Of a DNA stretch of 64,000 nt, positions 50,213 to 59,325 are shown piece after piece. Source of the stretch: an uncultured Parafilimonas sp. (GTDB lineage Bacteria; Bacteroidota; Bacteroidia; Chitinophagales; Chitinophagaceae); the NCBI GenBank assembly GCA_903882935.1, contig CAIRZB010000003.1, positions 52,540 through 116,539 on the forward strand, in the 5' to 3' direction. The notes beneath the pieces are model-generated. The model was not told where the DNA came from, did no database searches, and saw only the letters and a list, made by a program, of their open reading frames with translations. Each line of letters opens with the position of its first letter. The stretch's first letter is position 1. Made by a program: the position numbers and the translations under genes.

Positions 50213-50625
50213 ATGAAGAATTGATCGTTTTATAGATTTTTGATTGTGCTTGTGTAAACGTATCTGCAAGATACGATTTGATTGGGCGGGCGGTTAAATA
50301 AACAAAAATATCCACGAACCGGTTAATTTTAGTTAAGCCAACCGGTAAACGCCATACCCCAAAAGCCAACTGCCTGCTACACAAATGTTGGAGCAACTAT
50401 GTATAAACACCATCAAAAATCGCCAGCCTATGTTAAAAATTCATCAACATTGGCTTAGCCACCGCGATGTTAAACAGACGACCTTATTTTTACGCCGAAT
50501 AAGGTAAAGTACCTAAAAATAACCATTAGCATTATCGGTGAAAGACTGTTAAAAATAAAGCTGCAATTAATTTTTTATTAAAAAAAGTCGTCATAAATTC
50601 GCATTACAGCAGCCCTAAATTTCAA
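50213..50625. other. Intergenic region with a palindrome at 50259-50275
   Basis: No supported ORF. CGTATCT-GCA-AGATACG (50259-50275) is a perfect palindrome of 7-base arms, 47 bases upstream of the fucosidase start codon. This is where a regulator of the sugar cluster could bind. The rest is AT-rich. Confidence 0.45.
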
Positions 50626-50826
50626 ATGACCATGAACCAACAAAAAAATTTCACCCAAAAATCCTTCTTGCAACGTTTTATAATTTCCCAAATCGTCCTT
50701 ATCGGTTGTGTATCTGTTGTAATCGCAATGTCAACCCAACAGCACACGCCGAAAATAAAAACCGACGCTGATAAAATCGCCTCAAAAAAGAACATAGCCG
50801 GCGGTTTGATTACTTTACCAAAGTAA
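50626..50826 (+). CDS. Small membrane protein of unknown function
   Basis: A 66-residue ORF (MTMNQQKNFTQKSFLQRFII ...) with one transmembrane helix (FIISQIVLIGCVSVVIAM) and a basic tail (TPKIKTDADKIASKKN). TAAATTTC, a 7/8 match to the -7 box, lies just upstream. No family is recognised. Confidence 0.45.
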   Translation: MTMNQQKNFTQKSFLQRFIISQIVLIGCVSVVIAMSTQQHTPKIKTDADKIASKKNIAGGLITLPK

Positions 50827-51087
50827 AACCAGCAAAAAATTCCAGACTAGTCAGCGTTGTAGAAGCCGGTTTACACTTGTACACAATAGGCGCCTAGCAG
50901 AGAACAAATTACAGGGCTTTGCTGCAAACAGCCTACTTGGCAGCCGTGTTCATCTTTCATCATTAAAAAAAATTGGAAAAAGCTAAAGAAAACTTAAATC
51001 ATCAAACAATTGTTCTCCAGCTAGTAACGTTAAGGCATTTATTCAGTCATACAAATGAACAAATTCTTTCACCTTAATATTGCAGCC

Positions 51088-52362
51088 ATGAAAACAAAAT
51101 TCTACATATTGGCCACAGTTGTAATAGTTGCCACGACGCTGGCATCGTGCAGTACGCCAAGATATGTAAGTGTACACTCGGACCCCTATTACAACAATCC
51201 CCAACCCGCCCCTGCACCTGAGCAGCAAATTTATAACGACAATGCATACAGCCAAGACCAGCCGGCTGAAGACGTTGACTTCAACACTTTTTATACGGAA
51301 CTGAGCCCCTATGGCATCTGGGATAATGACCCAGCCTATGGGCAGGTTTGGAGCAGCAACGACCCCAACTTTACCCCCTATTACAGCGGTGGTAACTGGG
51401 CATACACAGATGCGGGTTGGGCCTGGGTTAGCAGCTACAACTGGGGATGGGCACCCTTTCACTACGGCCGCTGGGCATTTACCAACCGGTGGGTGTGGGT
51501 ACCCGGCTACGAATGGGCACCCGCATGGGTTAGCTGGCGCAGTGGCGGCGATTATTACGGTTGGGCGCCGTTAGGCCCAGGTATGGGGGTTGATGTAAAT
51601 ATTGGCTATGGCAACTATATGCCCGCCGAACGATGGAACTTTTGCCGCAGGGCCTATATAGGCAACCCCAACTTTACCAATTATTGCCTAGGGCGCCGCG
51701 AGAACATACGTGTTATACAAAACACCACGGTAATTAATAACGTTAACGTGTACCACAACAGCCGTTTTGTAGCTGGGCCAGAAAGGCGTGAAGTGGAAAG
51801 GTACAGCGGCAACAGGATTAATGCAGTTGCCATACGCAATGCCGCCAGGCCCGGCGCCACCGTAATTGGCACGGATGGGTTGCGGGTATACAGACCTAAC
51901 GTTAAGCCCGCAGAAAATGGCAGGTTTACAGAAAACCGTGGCAATGGCAGCAGGGGCAATACCTACCAACCACCTGTTGGCCAAAACAACCAGCCTAGGC
52001 CTAGCAGCAGCTACAACCGCCCGTGGAACAGCCGTGCACCGCAGCAAAACAACAACGTGCAGGTGCCGGGCAACACAGCTAACCCAACAGGGCAGCCGGG
52101 GGTAAACAGCAGGCCACCTTACCAACCCCAACAACGGTTTGCGCAGCCCGTGCCACAACAACAGGCACCACAGCCCGTGGCACCTAGGTACCAGCCGCCG
52201 GTTAGGCCACAATACCAACCGCCTGCACAACCGCAAAGGCAGCCGGTTTACAATAACCGGCCACAACCTGTGCAACAGCAGCCACAACCCGCGCCAAGGC
52301 CGCAATACACGCCCCCAACGCGCAGTAACGATAATGGCAGGCCCGGCAACAGGAGGCCTTAA
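51088..52362 (+). CDS. DUF6600-type W/Y-rich lipoprotein
   Basis: A 424-residue lipoprotein. The start at 51088 (MKTKFYILATVVIVATTLAS) gives a lipobox with Cys21 (TLASC); the frame to 51055 is rejected. After ~60 residues comes a DUF6600-like segment rich in tryptophan and tyrosine: FYTELSPYGIWDNDPAYGQV, GGNWAYTDAGWAWVSSYNWG, APFHYGRWAFTNRWVWVPGY, and EWAPAWVSWRSGGDYYGWAP. The C-terminal ~140 residues are proline/glutamine/asparagine-rich and disordered. Such proteins sit on the periplasmic or outer surface; the function is unknown. A good terminator follows. Confidence 0.8.
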   Translation: MKTKFYILATVVIVATTLASCSTPRYVSVHSDPYYNNPQPAPAPEQQIYNDNAYSQDQPAEDVDFNTFYTELSPYGIWDNDPAYGQVWSSNDPNFTPYYSGGNWAYTDAGWAWVSSYNWGWAPFHYGRWAFTNRWVWVPGYEWAPAWVSWRSGGDYYGWAPLGPGMGVDVNIGYGNYMPAERWNFCRRAYIGNPNFTNYCLGRRENIRVIQNTTVINNVNVYHNSRFVAGPERREVERYSGNRINAVAIRNAARPGATVIGTDGLRVYRPNVKPAENGRFTENRGNGSRGNTYQPPVGQNNQPRPSSSYNRPWNSRAPQQNNNVQVPGNTANPTGQPGVNSRPPYQPQQRFAQPVPQQQAPQPVAPRYQPPVRPQYQPPAQPQRQPVYNNRPQPVQQQPQPAPRPQYTPPTRSNDNGRPGNRRP

Positions 52363-52380
52363 AAATAAAGCGATAGCACT

Positions 52381-52412
52381 TGCCCGGCAGTTTTAAAATT
52401 CTGCCGGGCTTT
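52381..52412 (+). terminator. Terminator of the DUF6600 lipoprotein gene
   Basis: GCCCGGCAG pairs with CTGCCGGGC around a short AT loop and is followed by TTTTTTG. It lies about 20 bases past the stop codon. Confidence 0.9.
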
Positions 52413-52611
52413 TTTGTTAAACTACCCAACCCTTCAATTGCTGCCCAGCATTAAGCTACACCCCATCCACGCATTTTTTAGCATATTTTCCAGCCTTATC
52501 CATAAAAAAATATTAACAACTTTCTATTACAAATTATCTTTACCGCATATTTAAGTGTTTAAAGGCATAAGTTGCGCGCTGTATGAATTGTTCAAACAAA
52601 CTATATACAAT

Positions 52612-54516
52612 ATGAGCATGGTAGATTCATTTGAGAAAATTCACGTTGAAATTTTTGCCAACACCAAAAGCGGCTCCGCTTTTGTGGCTGGTGAAATTGC
52701 CAAACTGATAAGGGAAAAACAACTGGCCGGTGAAAAATGTGTGCTGGGACTTGCTACAGGCTCAACACCCATTAGCCTGTACGCCGAGTTGGTACGCCTG
52801 CACCGTGAGGACGGGCTTAGCTTTAGCAATGTGGTTAGCTTTAACCTAGACGAATATTTTCCGCTTGAACGCGATGCCAGGCAAAGCTATTGGAGCTTTA
52901 TGCACAGGCACTTGTTTGACCATGTTGACATTAAACCAGAAAACATACATATACCCGACGGAAGCCTGCCTAAGGAAGATGTTAAGCAGCACTGCATAGC
53001 CTATGAGCAGCAAATTGAAGACGCAGGCGGCATAGACCTGCAAGTGCTGGGCATTGGTAACAACGGCCACATTGGGTTTAACGAACCCGGCTCCAGCATC
53101 TTCTCTAAAACAAGGCTTACCAACCTTGACAACAACACCCGCACAGCCAACGCAAAGGAATTTCAAAACATAGCCAAGGTACCCCGCCTTGCCATTACCA
53201 TGGGCATCAGCACCATATTAAAGGCAAAGCGCATTGTTTTAATGGCCTGGGGTGCCAAAAACGCCATCGTGGCAAAAGCCGTGGAAGGCCATGTTACCGA
53301 ACAGGTGCCTGCTAGCATTTTGCAACAACATAACAACTGCACTTTTGTGGTAGATGAACTGGCGGCCGCCGACCTTACGCGCTTTAAAAGCCCTTGGCTT
53401 ACCGGCGAAATTGAATGGAGCCCCATTATGATAAAACGCGCCGTGGTTAACATGGCGTTGAAACTCGACAAGCCAGTATTGAGCCTTACCAATCTTGACT
53501 ATAACGAGAACGGCCTGGGCGACCTGCTGGTGGAAAAAGGCGATGCCTACGAAATAAACCTACAGGTATTTTACCTTCTGCGCGACAGCATAACAGGCTG
53601 GCCCGGTGGCAAACCCGGCCCTGCCAACCCCAAGCACCCCGAGCGCAACGAACCGTTCCCAAAAAGATGCGTAATATTCAGCCCGCACCCAGATGACGAT
53701 ATCATCAGCATGGGCGGCACGTTTATGCGCCTGCACGACCAAGGGCATGATGTGCATGTGGCCTACCAAACCAGCGGCAACATTGCGGTTACCGATGAGT
53801 TTGTGACAAGGTTTATTGACTTTGCCGTGGGTTTTCAAGGCATGTTTGACATGGACAATGAAAAAAGCCACGAAATACTGGCCAACGCCCAAACTTTTCT
53901 TGCAACTAAACAACCTTACCAAATTGACACTCCAGAAATAAGGGCCATTAAAGGTTTGATTAGAAGGTGTGAGGCTAAAGCCACTTGTAAGTATGTTGGC
54001 TTGAAGGATGAAAACATCCATTTTCAAAACCTGCCTTTTTACGAAACCGGCACGATTGAGAAAAAGCCCATGGGTGAGGAGGATGTGCGGGTTACCGTTG
54101 AACTGCTGCAAAAATTAAAGCCACAGCAAGTATATTGCGCTGGCGACCTTGCAGACCCGCACGGAACCCACAAGGTTTGTTTGGATGTGGTGTTTGAGAG
54201 CTTCCGCAGGCTTAAGGCCGCAGGTGAAGAGTGGGTAAACGACTGCTGGGTTTGGTTATACAAAGGTGCCTGGCAGGAATGGGATATCGCCGACATTGAA
54301 ATGGCCATACCGATGAGCCCCGAGCAGGTGAGGAAGAAACGTTACGGTATATTTATACACCAAAGCCAAAAAGACAGCGTACCCTTCCAAGGATCTGACA
54401 GCCGGGAGTTTTGGCAACGTGCAGAAGAGCGCAATAACAATACCGCTAACCTATACGCGGCCCTTGGCCTTACCAAGTATGCCGCCATGGAAGCGTTTGT
54501 GCGTTGGCATTACTAA
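52612..54516 (+). CDS. nagB: Glucosamine-6-phosphate deaminase fused to a PIG-L/LmbE deacetylase-like domain
   Basis: A 634-residue two-domain protein. The N-terminal ~260 residues are NagB-like: VLGLATGSTPISLYAELVRL, NLDEYFPL, and the active-site loop GIGNNGHIGFNEPGSS. This converts glucosamine-6-P to fructose-6-P and ammonia. The C-terminal ~290 residues are PIG-L-like: CVIFSPHPDDDIISMGGTF carries the Zn-binding H-P-D-D-D (His359). The late part AGDLADPHGTHKVC provides the second zinc His region. A fused, full-length protein of this type occurs in Bacteroidota. TATCTTTA at 52535-52542 may be the -7 box. The start could also be the ATG at 52618. Confidence 0.92.
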   Translation: MSMVDSFEKIHVEIFANTKSGSAFVAGEIAKLIREKQLAGEKCVLGLATGSTPISLYAELVRLHREDGLSFSNVVSFNLDEYFPLERDARQSYWSFMHRHLFDHVDIKPENIHIPDGSLPKEDVKQHCIAYEQQIEDAGGIDLQVLGIGNNGHIGFNEPGSSIFSKTRLTNLDNNTRTANAKEFQNIAKVPRLAITMGISTILKAKRIVLMAWGAKNAIVAKAVEGHVTEQVPASILQQHNNCTFVVDELAAADLTRFKSPWLTGEIEWSPIMIKRAVVNMALKLDKPVLSLTNLDYNENGLGDLLVEKGDAYEINLQVFYLLRDSITGWPGGKPGPANPKHPERNEPFPKRCVIFSPHPDDDIISMGGTFMRLHDQGHDVHVAYQTSGNIAVTDEFVTRFIDFAVGFQGMFDMDNEKSHEILANAQTFLATKQPYQIDTPEIRAIKGLIRRCEAKATCKYVGLKDENIHFQNLPFYETGTIEKKPMGEEDVRVTVELLQKLKPQQVYCAGDLADPHGTHKVCLDVVFESFRRLKAAGEEWVNDCWVWLYKGAWQEWDIADIEMAIPMSPEQVRKKRYGIFIHQSQKDSVPFQGSDSREFWQRAEERNNNTANLYAALGLTKYAAMEAFVRWHY

Positions 54517-54524
54517 AATAAAAT

Positions 54525-54561
54525 AACCGCACCCCGCTGTAATGAGGGGGTGCGGTTACTT
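54525..54561 (+). terminator. Stem-loop after nagB
   Basis: AACCGCACCCC pairs with GGGGTGCGGTT (with a GCTGTAATGA-type loop). The T tract is weak (ACTTAAAC). It lies 9 bases after the nagB stop codon and just before the PAP2_C gene. Confidence 0.65.
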
Positions 54562-54579
54562 AAACACTTAACAAAACCC

Positions 54580-55239
54580 ATGTACTTAACAGCGGTAAAA
54601 CAAAATTGGATTTCGGCAATAAAATTCAGCTCTTTTAAAATAAAAATGATAACCGGGTTATTATTGCTCGCCGCATTTTTTACTGGATTCCCCTATTTTT
54701 TCCAATACATCCAAAAAAGAGACGGCCACACGATTAACGATGTGGTGCTTAACACCATAACTACGGCCAATGTGTCCATCCCATTGTTTATAACCATTTG
54801 GTGCATGGGCGTTTACATGGGTATAAAAGCAATAGAGCAGCCCCGCCAACTATTACTTTTTTTGTGGGCCTTCCTTTTTTTAAGCGCCTTCCGTATTACT
54901 TGTATTTGGTTGGTGGCATTGAACCCACCGCCAGGCCTCATCCCCCTTTCTGACCCCATTGCCAACAGTTTTTACGGAAAAACATTTATCACCAAAGACT
55001 TATTTTATTCTGGCCATACGGCCACTATCTTCCTTATTTTTCTTTGCCTTGAAACGAAACCGCAGAAAATAGCGGCCCTTATTGCCACTGTTATTGTAGG
55101 TTCATTGGTTTTGGTGCAACACATTCATTATACGGTGGATGTTATTGCAGCACCGGTATTTGCCTACTTATGCTTTTATATCGGCGGCAAAATAACGGCA
55201 GGCGTTAACTTGGAATTACAGAAGGTAGAAATTAAATGA
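54580..55239 (+). CDS. PAP2_C (sphingomyelin-synthase-like) membrane phosphatase
   Basis: A 219-residue membrane protein with about six helices. The catalytic motifs of the PAP2_C/SMS branch are visible: KDLFYSGHTATIFLIFLCLE (first His) and HIHYTVDVIAAPVFAYL (His and Asp). These fit lipid-phosphate or phosphocholine-transfer chemistry. The start at 54580 (MYLTAVKQNWISAIKF) is preferred to 54550, which lies within the preceding stem-loop. The substrate is unknown. Confidence 0.8.
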   Translation: MYLTAVKQNWISAIKFSSFKIKMITGLLLLAAFFTGFPYFFQYIQKRDGHTINDVVLNTITTANVSIPLFITIWCMGVYMGIKAIEQPRQLLLFLWAFLFLSAFRITCIWLVALNPPPGLIPLSDPIANSFYGKTFITKDLFYSGHTATIFLIFLCLETKPQKIAALIATVIVGSLVLVQHIHYTVDVIAAPVFAYLCFYIGGKITAGVNLELQKVEIK

Positions 55240-55776
55240 GTTATGTTGCCCGCTTAGGATACTACCAAATGAAGAGTAAAATAGACTTTAACTTTTTTTT
55301 ACTCCGTTTCATGTGGCCTTACCATCAACAGAGCAAATAAATCACACGCTTCGCAAAACTTGTAGTTCCGTCGCAATATATTGGCGCCTGTGGCGACGTG
55401 TTCACCAATTGTTGATGACGGCGACAACATACAGCGTCGGAAGTGAATGTTCAGAGGAGTTGAAAGTTGATAGTGAATAGATTTATAAATACAGTTCGAG
55501 ATACCTTCACTGTTTTGCAAGATTAGCACAGAACGCCTCCACCACAATAACAGTACGTCCTGTTATTGTGGCAATATGACGAATATCGAACCCAATAAAC
55601 ATACAATTTCTTGCAATATCTTCCTTTAACCATTATTCCGATTTACTTTCAAGGGTAAACATTTTACCCGCCTTGTAACTCAGATATTCCAAGCAAGTCA
55701 TTTTTAAAATGGACTCGCCCCGCCCCTTCCCAACCCGAATACCCGTACTTTTACTGTACAGTAAACGTGTAAACCC
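55240..55776. other. Gene-free region with a hairpin and a promoter-proximal palindrome
   Basis: No supported ORF. CCACAATAACAG-TACGTC-CTGTTATTGTGG (55542-55571) is a perfect 12-bp stem-loop without T tract. At the right end, the palindrome TTACTGTACAGTAA (55751-55764) precedes the DUF4954 gene. Confidence 0.5.
55751..55764. promoter_or_regulatory. 14-bp palindrome TTACTGTACAGTAA before the DUF4954 gene
   Basis: A perfect palindrome that overlaps TACTTTTA (55746-55753), a 7/8 match to the -7 box, and ends 13 bases before the start codon. A dimeric regulator bound here would block transcription or translation. No regulator gene is adjacent. Confidence 0.4.
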
Positions 55777-57993
55777 ATGGAGCAGAATAACATTGTAAAA
55801 ACACCTATACAGGCACTTGGCTATAATTTTATACAACCCGAATATCTGCCCGAGGGCAAGGACGAATATTACCTGCGCAATATGCAGGACAGGAGCGGCA
55901 TCAACTACCGCCGCCTTACTGCCTACGAAATTGAGGCACTGGTAAAAAACCGCAACACCAGCGACGACTGGAATAACTTGCTGGTAAGCGATGCCTTTAA
56001 CCCCGAGCTGGTAAAAAACTGCAAATTCTTTGGGCTGGTACGCATAGGCAAGCTGGAACCTTGGTGCCTGGAATGGAGCGACCAGAAATTCCCCGTGGGC
56101 ATGTATAACTCCACCATCATCAGCAGCGATTTTGGCGACAATGTGGTGGTTGATAATGTAAACTACCTAAGCCATTTTATCATTGGCAACGAGGTAATAT
56201 TGGTTAACATAAACGAGCTGGCCACCACCAGCCACGCCAAATTTGGCAACGGCATTGTAAAAGACGGCGAGGACGAAAGCACCCGTATTTGGCTGGAGAT
56301 ATGCAACGAGAACGGCGGCCGCAGCGTGATACCCTTCAGCGGCATGCTGCCCGGCGACGCATGGCTGTGGAGCAAGTACCGCGACGACGATGCCCTGCTG
56401 GAAAAATTTAAAGCGTTTACCGAGTTGAAGTTTAACAAACAGCGCGGCTACTACGGCAAAGTGGGCGACCGCACGGTAATAAAAAACTGCGCCATAATTA
56501 AAGACGTTTGGGTAGGCTCCGATGCCTACATAAAAGGCGCGAACAAACTAAAAAACCTAACCATCCACTCCGGCCCCGAGGGCAAAACACAAATAGGCGA
56601 AGGCTGCGAGCTGGTAAACGGCATCATTAGCCACGGTTGCCGCATATTTTACGGCTGCAAGGCGGTGCGCTTTATCATGGCATCGCACAGCCAGTTAAAA
56701 TACGGGGCAAGGCTCATCAACTCATACCTGGGTAACAATGCCACCATTTCGTGCTGCGAGGTGCTTAATTCGCTCATCTTCCCCGCGCATGAGCAGCACC
56801 ACAACAACAGTTTTTTGTGCGCCGCCGTTGTTATGGGGCAGAGCAATATACCGGCCGGTGCAACCATTGGCAGCAACCACAACAGCCGAGGGGCCGATGG
56901 TGAAATTATAGCCGGCCGCGGCTTTTGGCCGGGCCTGTGCGTTAGCCTAAAGCACAATTCAAAATTTGCCAGCTTTACCATATTAGCGAAAGGCAGTTAC
57001 AGCTACGAACTGAACATACCCATACCGTTCTCGCTGGTGAGCATAGACGAGTCTGCCAACCGGCTGGTGGTGATGCCGGGATACTGGTTTATGTACAATA
57101 TGTATGCACTTGCCCGCAACGCCTGGAAATATGTTGACCGCGACAAACGCCACGACCGCACCCAGTTGCTGGAATACGATTTTCTGGCCCCCGACAGCGT
57201 GAACGAACTGTTTGACGCGCTGCAATTAATGCAACTGTTTACCGGCAAGGCATGGTACCGCCGCGAAGGCATCCTGGCCGACACAACCCAAGAACACTGC
57301 ATTGAAAAAGGCAGGAAATTACTGGACGGCAAAAGCCCCATAGTAAAAGAACTAGAGATAATTGCCGAGGGCTTTGAAAACACCAGGCGCAAAACCATCA
57401 TCACCAAAATACAACAGGCCTATACCCTGTTTAAGGAGATGATATTCTATTACGGCTGCAACCATTTGATTGCGTTGGCCGAAAGCGACGGCGTGCAGTG
57501 TACAAAACACCTTGTGGCATTGTTGCCCCAACAGCCCGCCCGGCAGGCATGGCTGAACGTTGGCGGCCAGCTGATACCCACACAGGAAGTGGAGGCGTTT
57601 AGGCAACAGGTGCGCCAAGGCACCCTAACCAATTGGGAGGCCGTACATGCCTGGTACGGGCAGCAGGGCGCGGCTTCCCCCCAGCAAAGGGCGCAGCATG
57701 CCCTTGCCAGCCTTGCAGAAATAGCGGGCATACAACTGCATACAATGGACTCCGCAACCCTACACACACTGCTGGACGCCACCGTAGCCACCAAGGCATG
57801 GATAACCCATGCCATTTACAGCAGCCGCGCAAAAGACTATACCAACCCCTACCGCAAACAGGTGTACGACAACGACAGGGAAATGGAAAGCGTAACCGGC
57901 CGTTTGGACAGCAACAGCTTTATACAACTGCAGCGGGAGGAGTTGGAAAGCTTTGTAGTAAAGATTGAAATGTTGAAGGAGAGGTTGGGGTAG
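55777..57993 (+). CDS. DUF4954-family protein with left-handed beta-helix
   Basis: A 738-residue protein matching the Bacteroidota DUF4954 family. The N-terminal third (RRLTAYEIEALVKNRNTSDD, WNNLLVSDAF) leads into a hexapeptide-repeat left-handed beta-helix (about 105-410: GDNVVVDNVNYLSHFIIGNE; GPEGKTQIGEGCELVNGIIS; PAGATIGSNHNSRGADGEII). The last ~330 residues are helical. The fold suggests sugar-nucleotide acyltransferase- or pyrophosphorylase-like chemistry, but no function is established. There is no signal peptide. The gene is monocistronic, preceded by a 14-bp palindrome. Confidence 0.88.
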   Translation: MEQNNIVKTPIQALGYNFIQPEYLPEGKDEYYLRNMQDRSGINYRRLTAYEIEALVKNRNTSDDWNNLLVSDAFNPELVKNCKFFGLVRIGKLEPWCLEWSDQKFPVGMYNSTIISSDFGDNVVVDNVNYLSHFIIGNEVILVNINELATTSHAKFGNGIVKDGEDESTRIWLEICNENGGRSVIPFSGMLPGDAWLWSKYRDDDALLEKFKAFTELKFNKQRGYYGKVGDRTVIKNCAIIKDVWVGSDAYIKGANKLKNLTIHSGPEGKTQIGEGCELVNGIISHGCRIFYGCKAVRFIMASHSQLKYGARLINSYLGNNATISCCEVLNSLIFPAHEQHHNNSFLCAAVVMGQSNIPAGATIGSNHNSRGADGEIIAGRGFWPGLCVSLKHNSKFASFTILAKGSYSYELNIPIPFSLVSIDESANRLVVMPGYWFMYNMYALARNAWKYVDRDKRHDRTQLLEYDFLAPDSVNELFDALQLMQLFTGKAWYRREGILADTTQEHCIEKGRKLLDGKSPIVKELEIIAEGFENTRRKTIITKIQQAYTLFKEMIFYYGCNHLIALAESDGVQCTKHLVALLPQQPARQAWLNVGGQLIPTQEVEAFRQQVRQGTLTNWEAVHAWYGQQGAASPQQRAQHALASLAEIAGIQLHTMDSATLHTLLDATVATKAWITHAIYSSRAKDYTNPYRKQVYDNDREMESVTGRLDSNSFIQLQREELESFVVKIEMLKERLG

Positions 57994-58034
57994 GATAAAT
58001 AATTCGGCACGTTTAGAAGAACCAACGTTAAAAT

Positions 58035-58337
58035 TCGGTTTGAATTTCAGACATTGATTTTGGCAGCAACCATTCCTATGCTACAAGCATTCATGTGCTG
58101 GTGCCGGATATTTTCTCCATTAAGGAAGTGCCAAAGTCAACATTCAGCCGCATGGGCGACTCCAGCGTAATGTTTAAGCGGGTTATTTATGCTGCCGGCA
58201 ACCAGCTACTCATCCGCAATACCTTTACGGTTAACCGGGCGCTGTTTGTAAAAGAAGAATATAAGGGCCTGCAATCATTTTTTGAAAAAGTGTATGCGTT
58301 GATAAACGAGCAGGTGGTGTTGAAGCGGAAGGAGTAA
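58035..58337 (+). pseudogene. Remnant of a DUF3857/transglutaminase-type protein (C-terminal DUF3858 part)
   Basis: The frame reads ISDIDFGSNHSYATSIHVLV, then FSIKEVPKSTFSRMGDSSVM and FEKVYALINEQVVLKRKE. This is the pattern of the C-terminal domain of Bacteroidota DUF3857 transglutaminase-like proteins, which are usually over 600 residues. Upstream, the frame is closed by TGA about 58032. None of the catalytic or N-terminal parts is found, since the DUF4954 gene ends at 57993. It is a truncated remnant of about 100 codons and probably not expressed. Confidence 0.7.
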
Positions 58338-58405
58338 CCCATCCCCTTCACCCAAAAATAACACACCCATGCCCTGCCCCAGTATATCTTCGCAAAAAAC
58401 CAACC

Positions 58406-59323
58406 ATGCAACGCAGAGGCATCATAAAACAATTGGGCGGGCTGGCGTTACTGCCATCGCTGGTATTTGGCAAGGCTGCAACCCATACCAACAAACCAGC
58501 ATTGCGTATTGCGCACATAACCGACGTGCACCTGAAAGACGGTTTGGGTGCCCCCGAAAAATTCATCCGCTGCCTGCACCATATACAGCAGCAGCACCCC
58601 AAGGTGGATATGATACTGAACGGCGGGGATATTGTGATGGACATGAACAAGGAAAACCTTACCACCATTGATGCGCAGTGGAAGCTTTGGCATACAATAC
58701 TAAAAAACGAGTGCAGCCTGCCCATGCACTACTGCTTGGGCAACCATGATATTTGGTGGCATGAGGATAGCAGCAAGCAAGATTTGTTATATGGCAAAAA
58801 ATATGCGCTCAACCAATTGCAACTGCCTGCCCCGTATTACAGTTTTACCCAAGCCGGCTGGAAGTTTATTGTGTTGGACAGTGTTCACCTTGATATAGAT
58901 GCCACCTGGTACATTGGCAAACTGGGCGATGCGCAAATGGACTGGTTGCAACGTGAGCTGCAAAATACGCCTGCCACCACCCCGGTTTGTGTTATGAGCC
59001 ATATACCCATACTTACCGCCACCAATATGGTGGAAGACGATATTGTAAACAAATGGGAGTTTTTGGGCGGGGATATGCATACGGACGTGGCCAAAATAAT
59101 TAACCTGTTTAACAAATACCCACAAGTAAAGCTTTGCCTGAGTGGCCATATACATTTACGCGACAGGGTGGAGTACAACAAGCAAACCTATATTTGCAAC
59201 GGTGCCGTTAGCGGTGCCTGGTGGAACGGCAACAAACGCGAAACCCCGCCCGGCTACGGCCTGATTGACCTACACGCGGACGGCAGCTTTATAGAGCGAT
59301 ATGTGCCTTACTTGGAGGGGTAA
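58406..59323 (+). CDS. Metallophosphoesterase
   Basis: A calcineurin-like metallophosphoesterase of 305 residues. All five metal-binding motifs are present: ITDVHLKDG, MILNGGDIVMD, LGNHDIWW, CVMSHIPIL and SGHIHLRD. The N-terminus MQRRGIIKQLGGLALLPSLV has two arginines followed by a hydrophobic stretch, which is compatible with a Tat signal, and export is expected. Substrates of this family range from nucleotides to phospholipids; none can be assigned. It is followed by a repeat field, not a gene. Confidence 0.9.
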   Translation: MQRRGIIKQLGGLALLPSLVFGKAATHTNKPALRIAHITDVHLKDGLGAPEKFIRCLHHIQQQHPKVDMILNGGDIVMDMNKENLTTIDAQWKLWHTILKNECSLPMHYCLGNHDIWWHEDSSKQDLLYGKKYALNQLQLPAPYYSFTQAGWKFIVLDSVHLDIDATWYIGKLGDAQMDWLQRELQNTPATTPVCVMSHIPILTATNMVEDDIVNKWEFLGGDMHTDVAKIINLFNKYPQVKLCLSGHIHLRDRVEYNKQTYICNGAVSGAWWNGNKRETPPGYGLIDLHADGSFIERYVPYLEG

Positions 59324-59325
59324 AA

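Noticed and set aside
51688..52305. 205-codon minus-strand ORF in the DUF6600 gene
   Set aside because: It is the complement of the P/Q-rich tail, giving an L/R/W-rich shadow.
53060..53090. Loss of the catalytic Asp in NagB (GIGNNGHIGF where E. coli has a D before G-H)
   Set aside because: From memory, other NagB proteins also carry Asn here, so this is family variation and not a defect.
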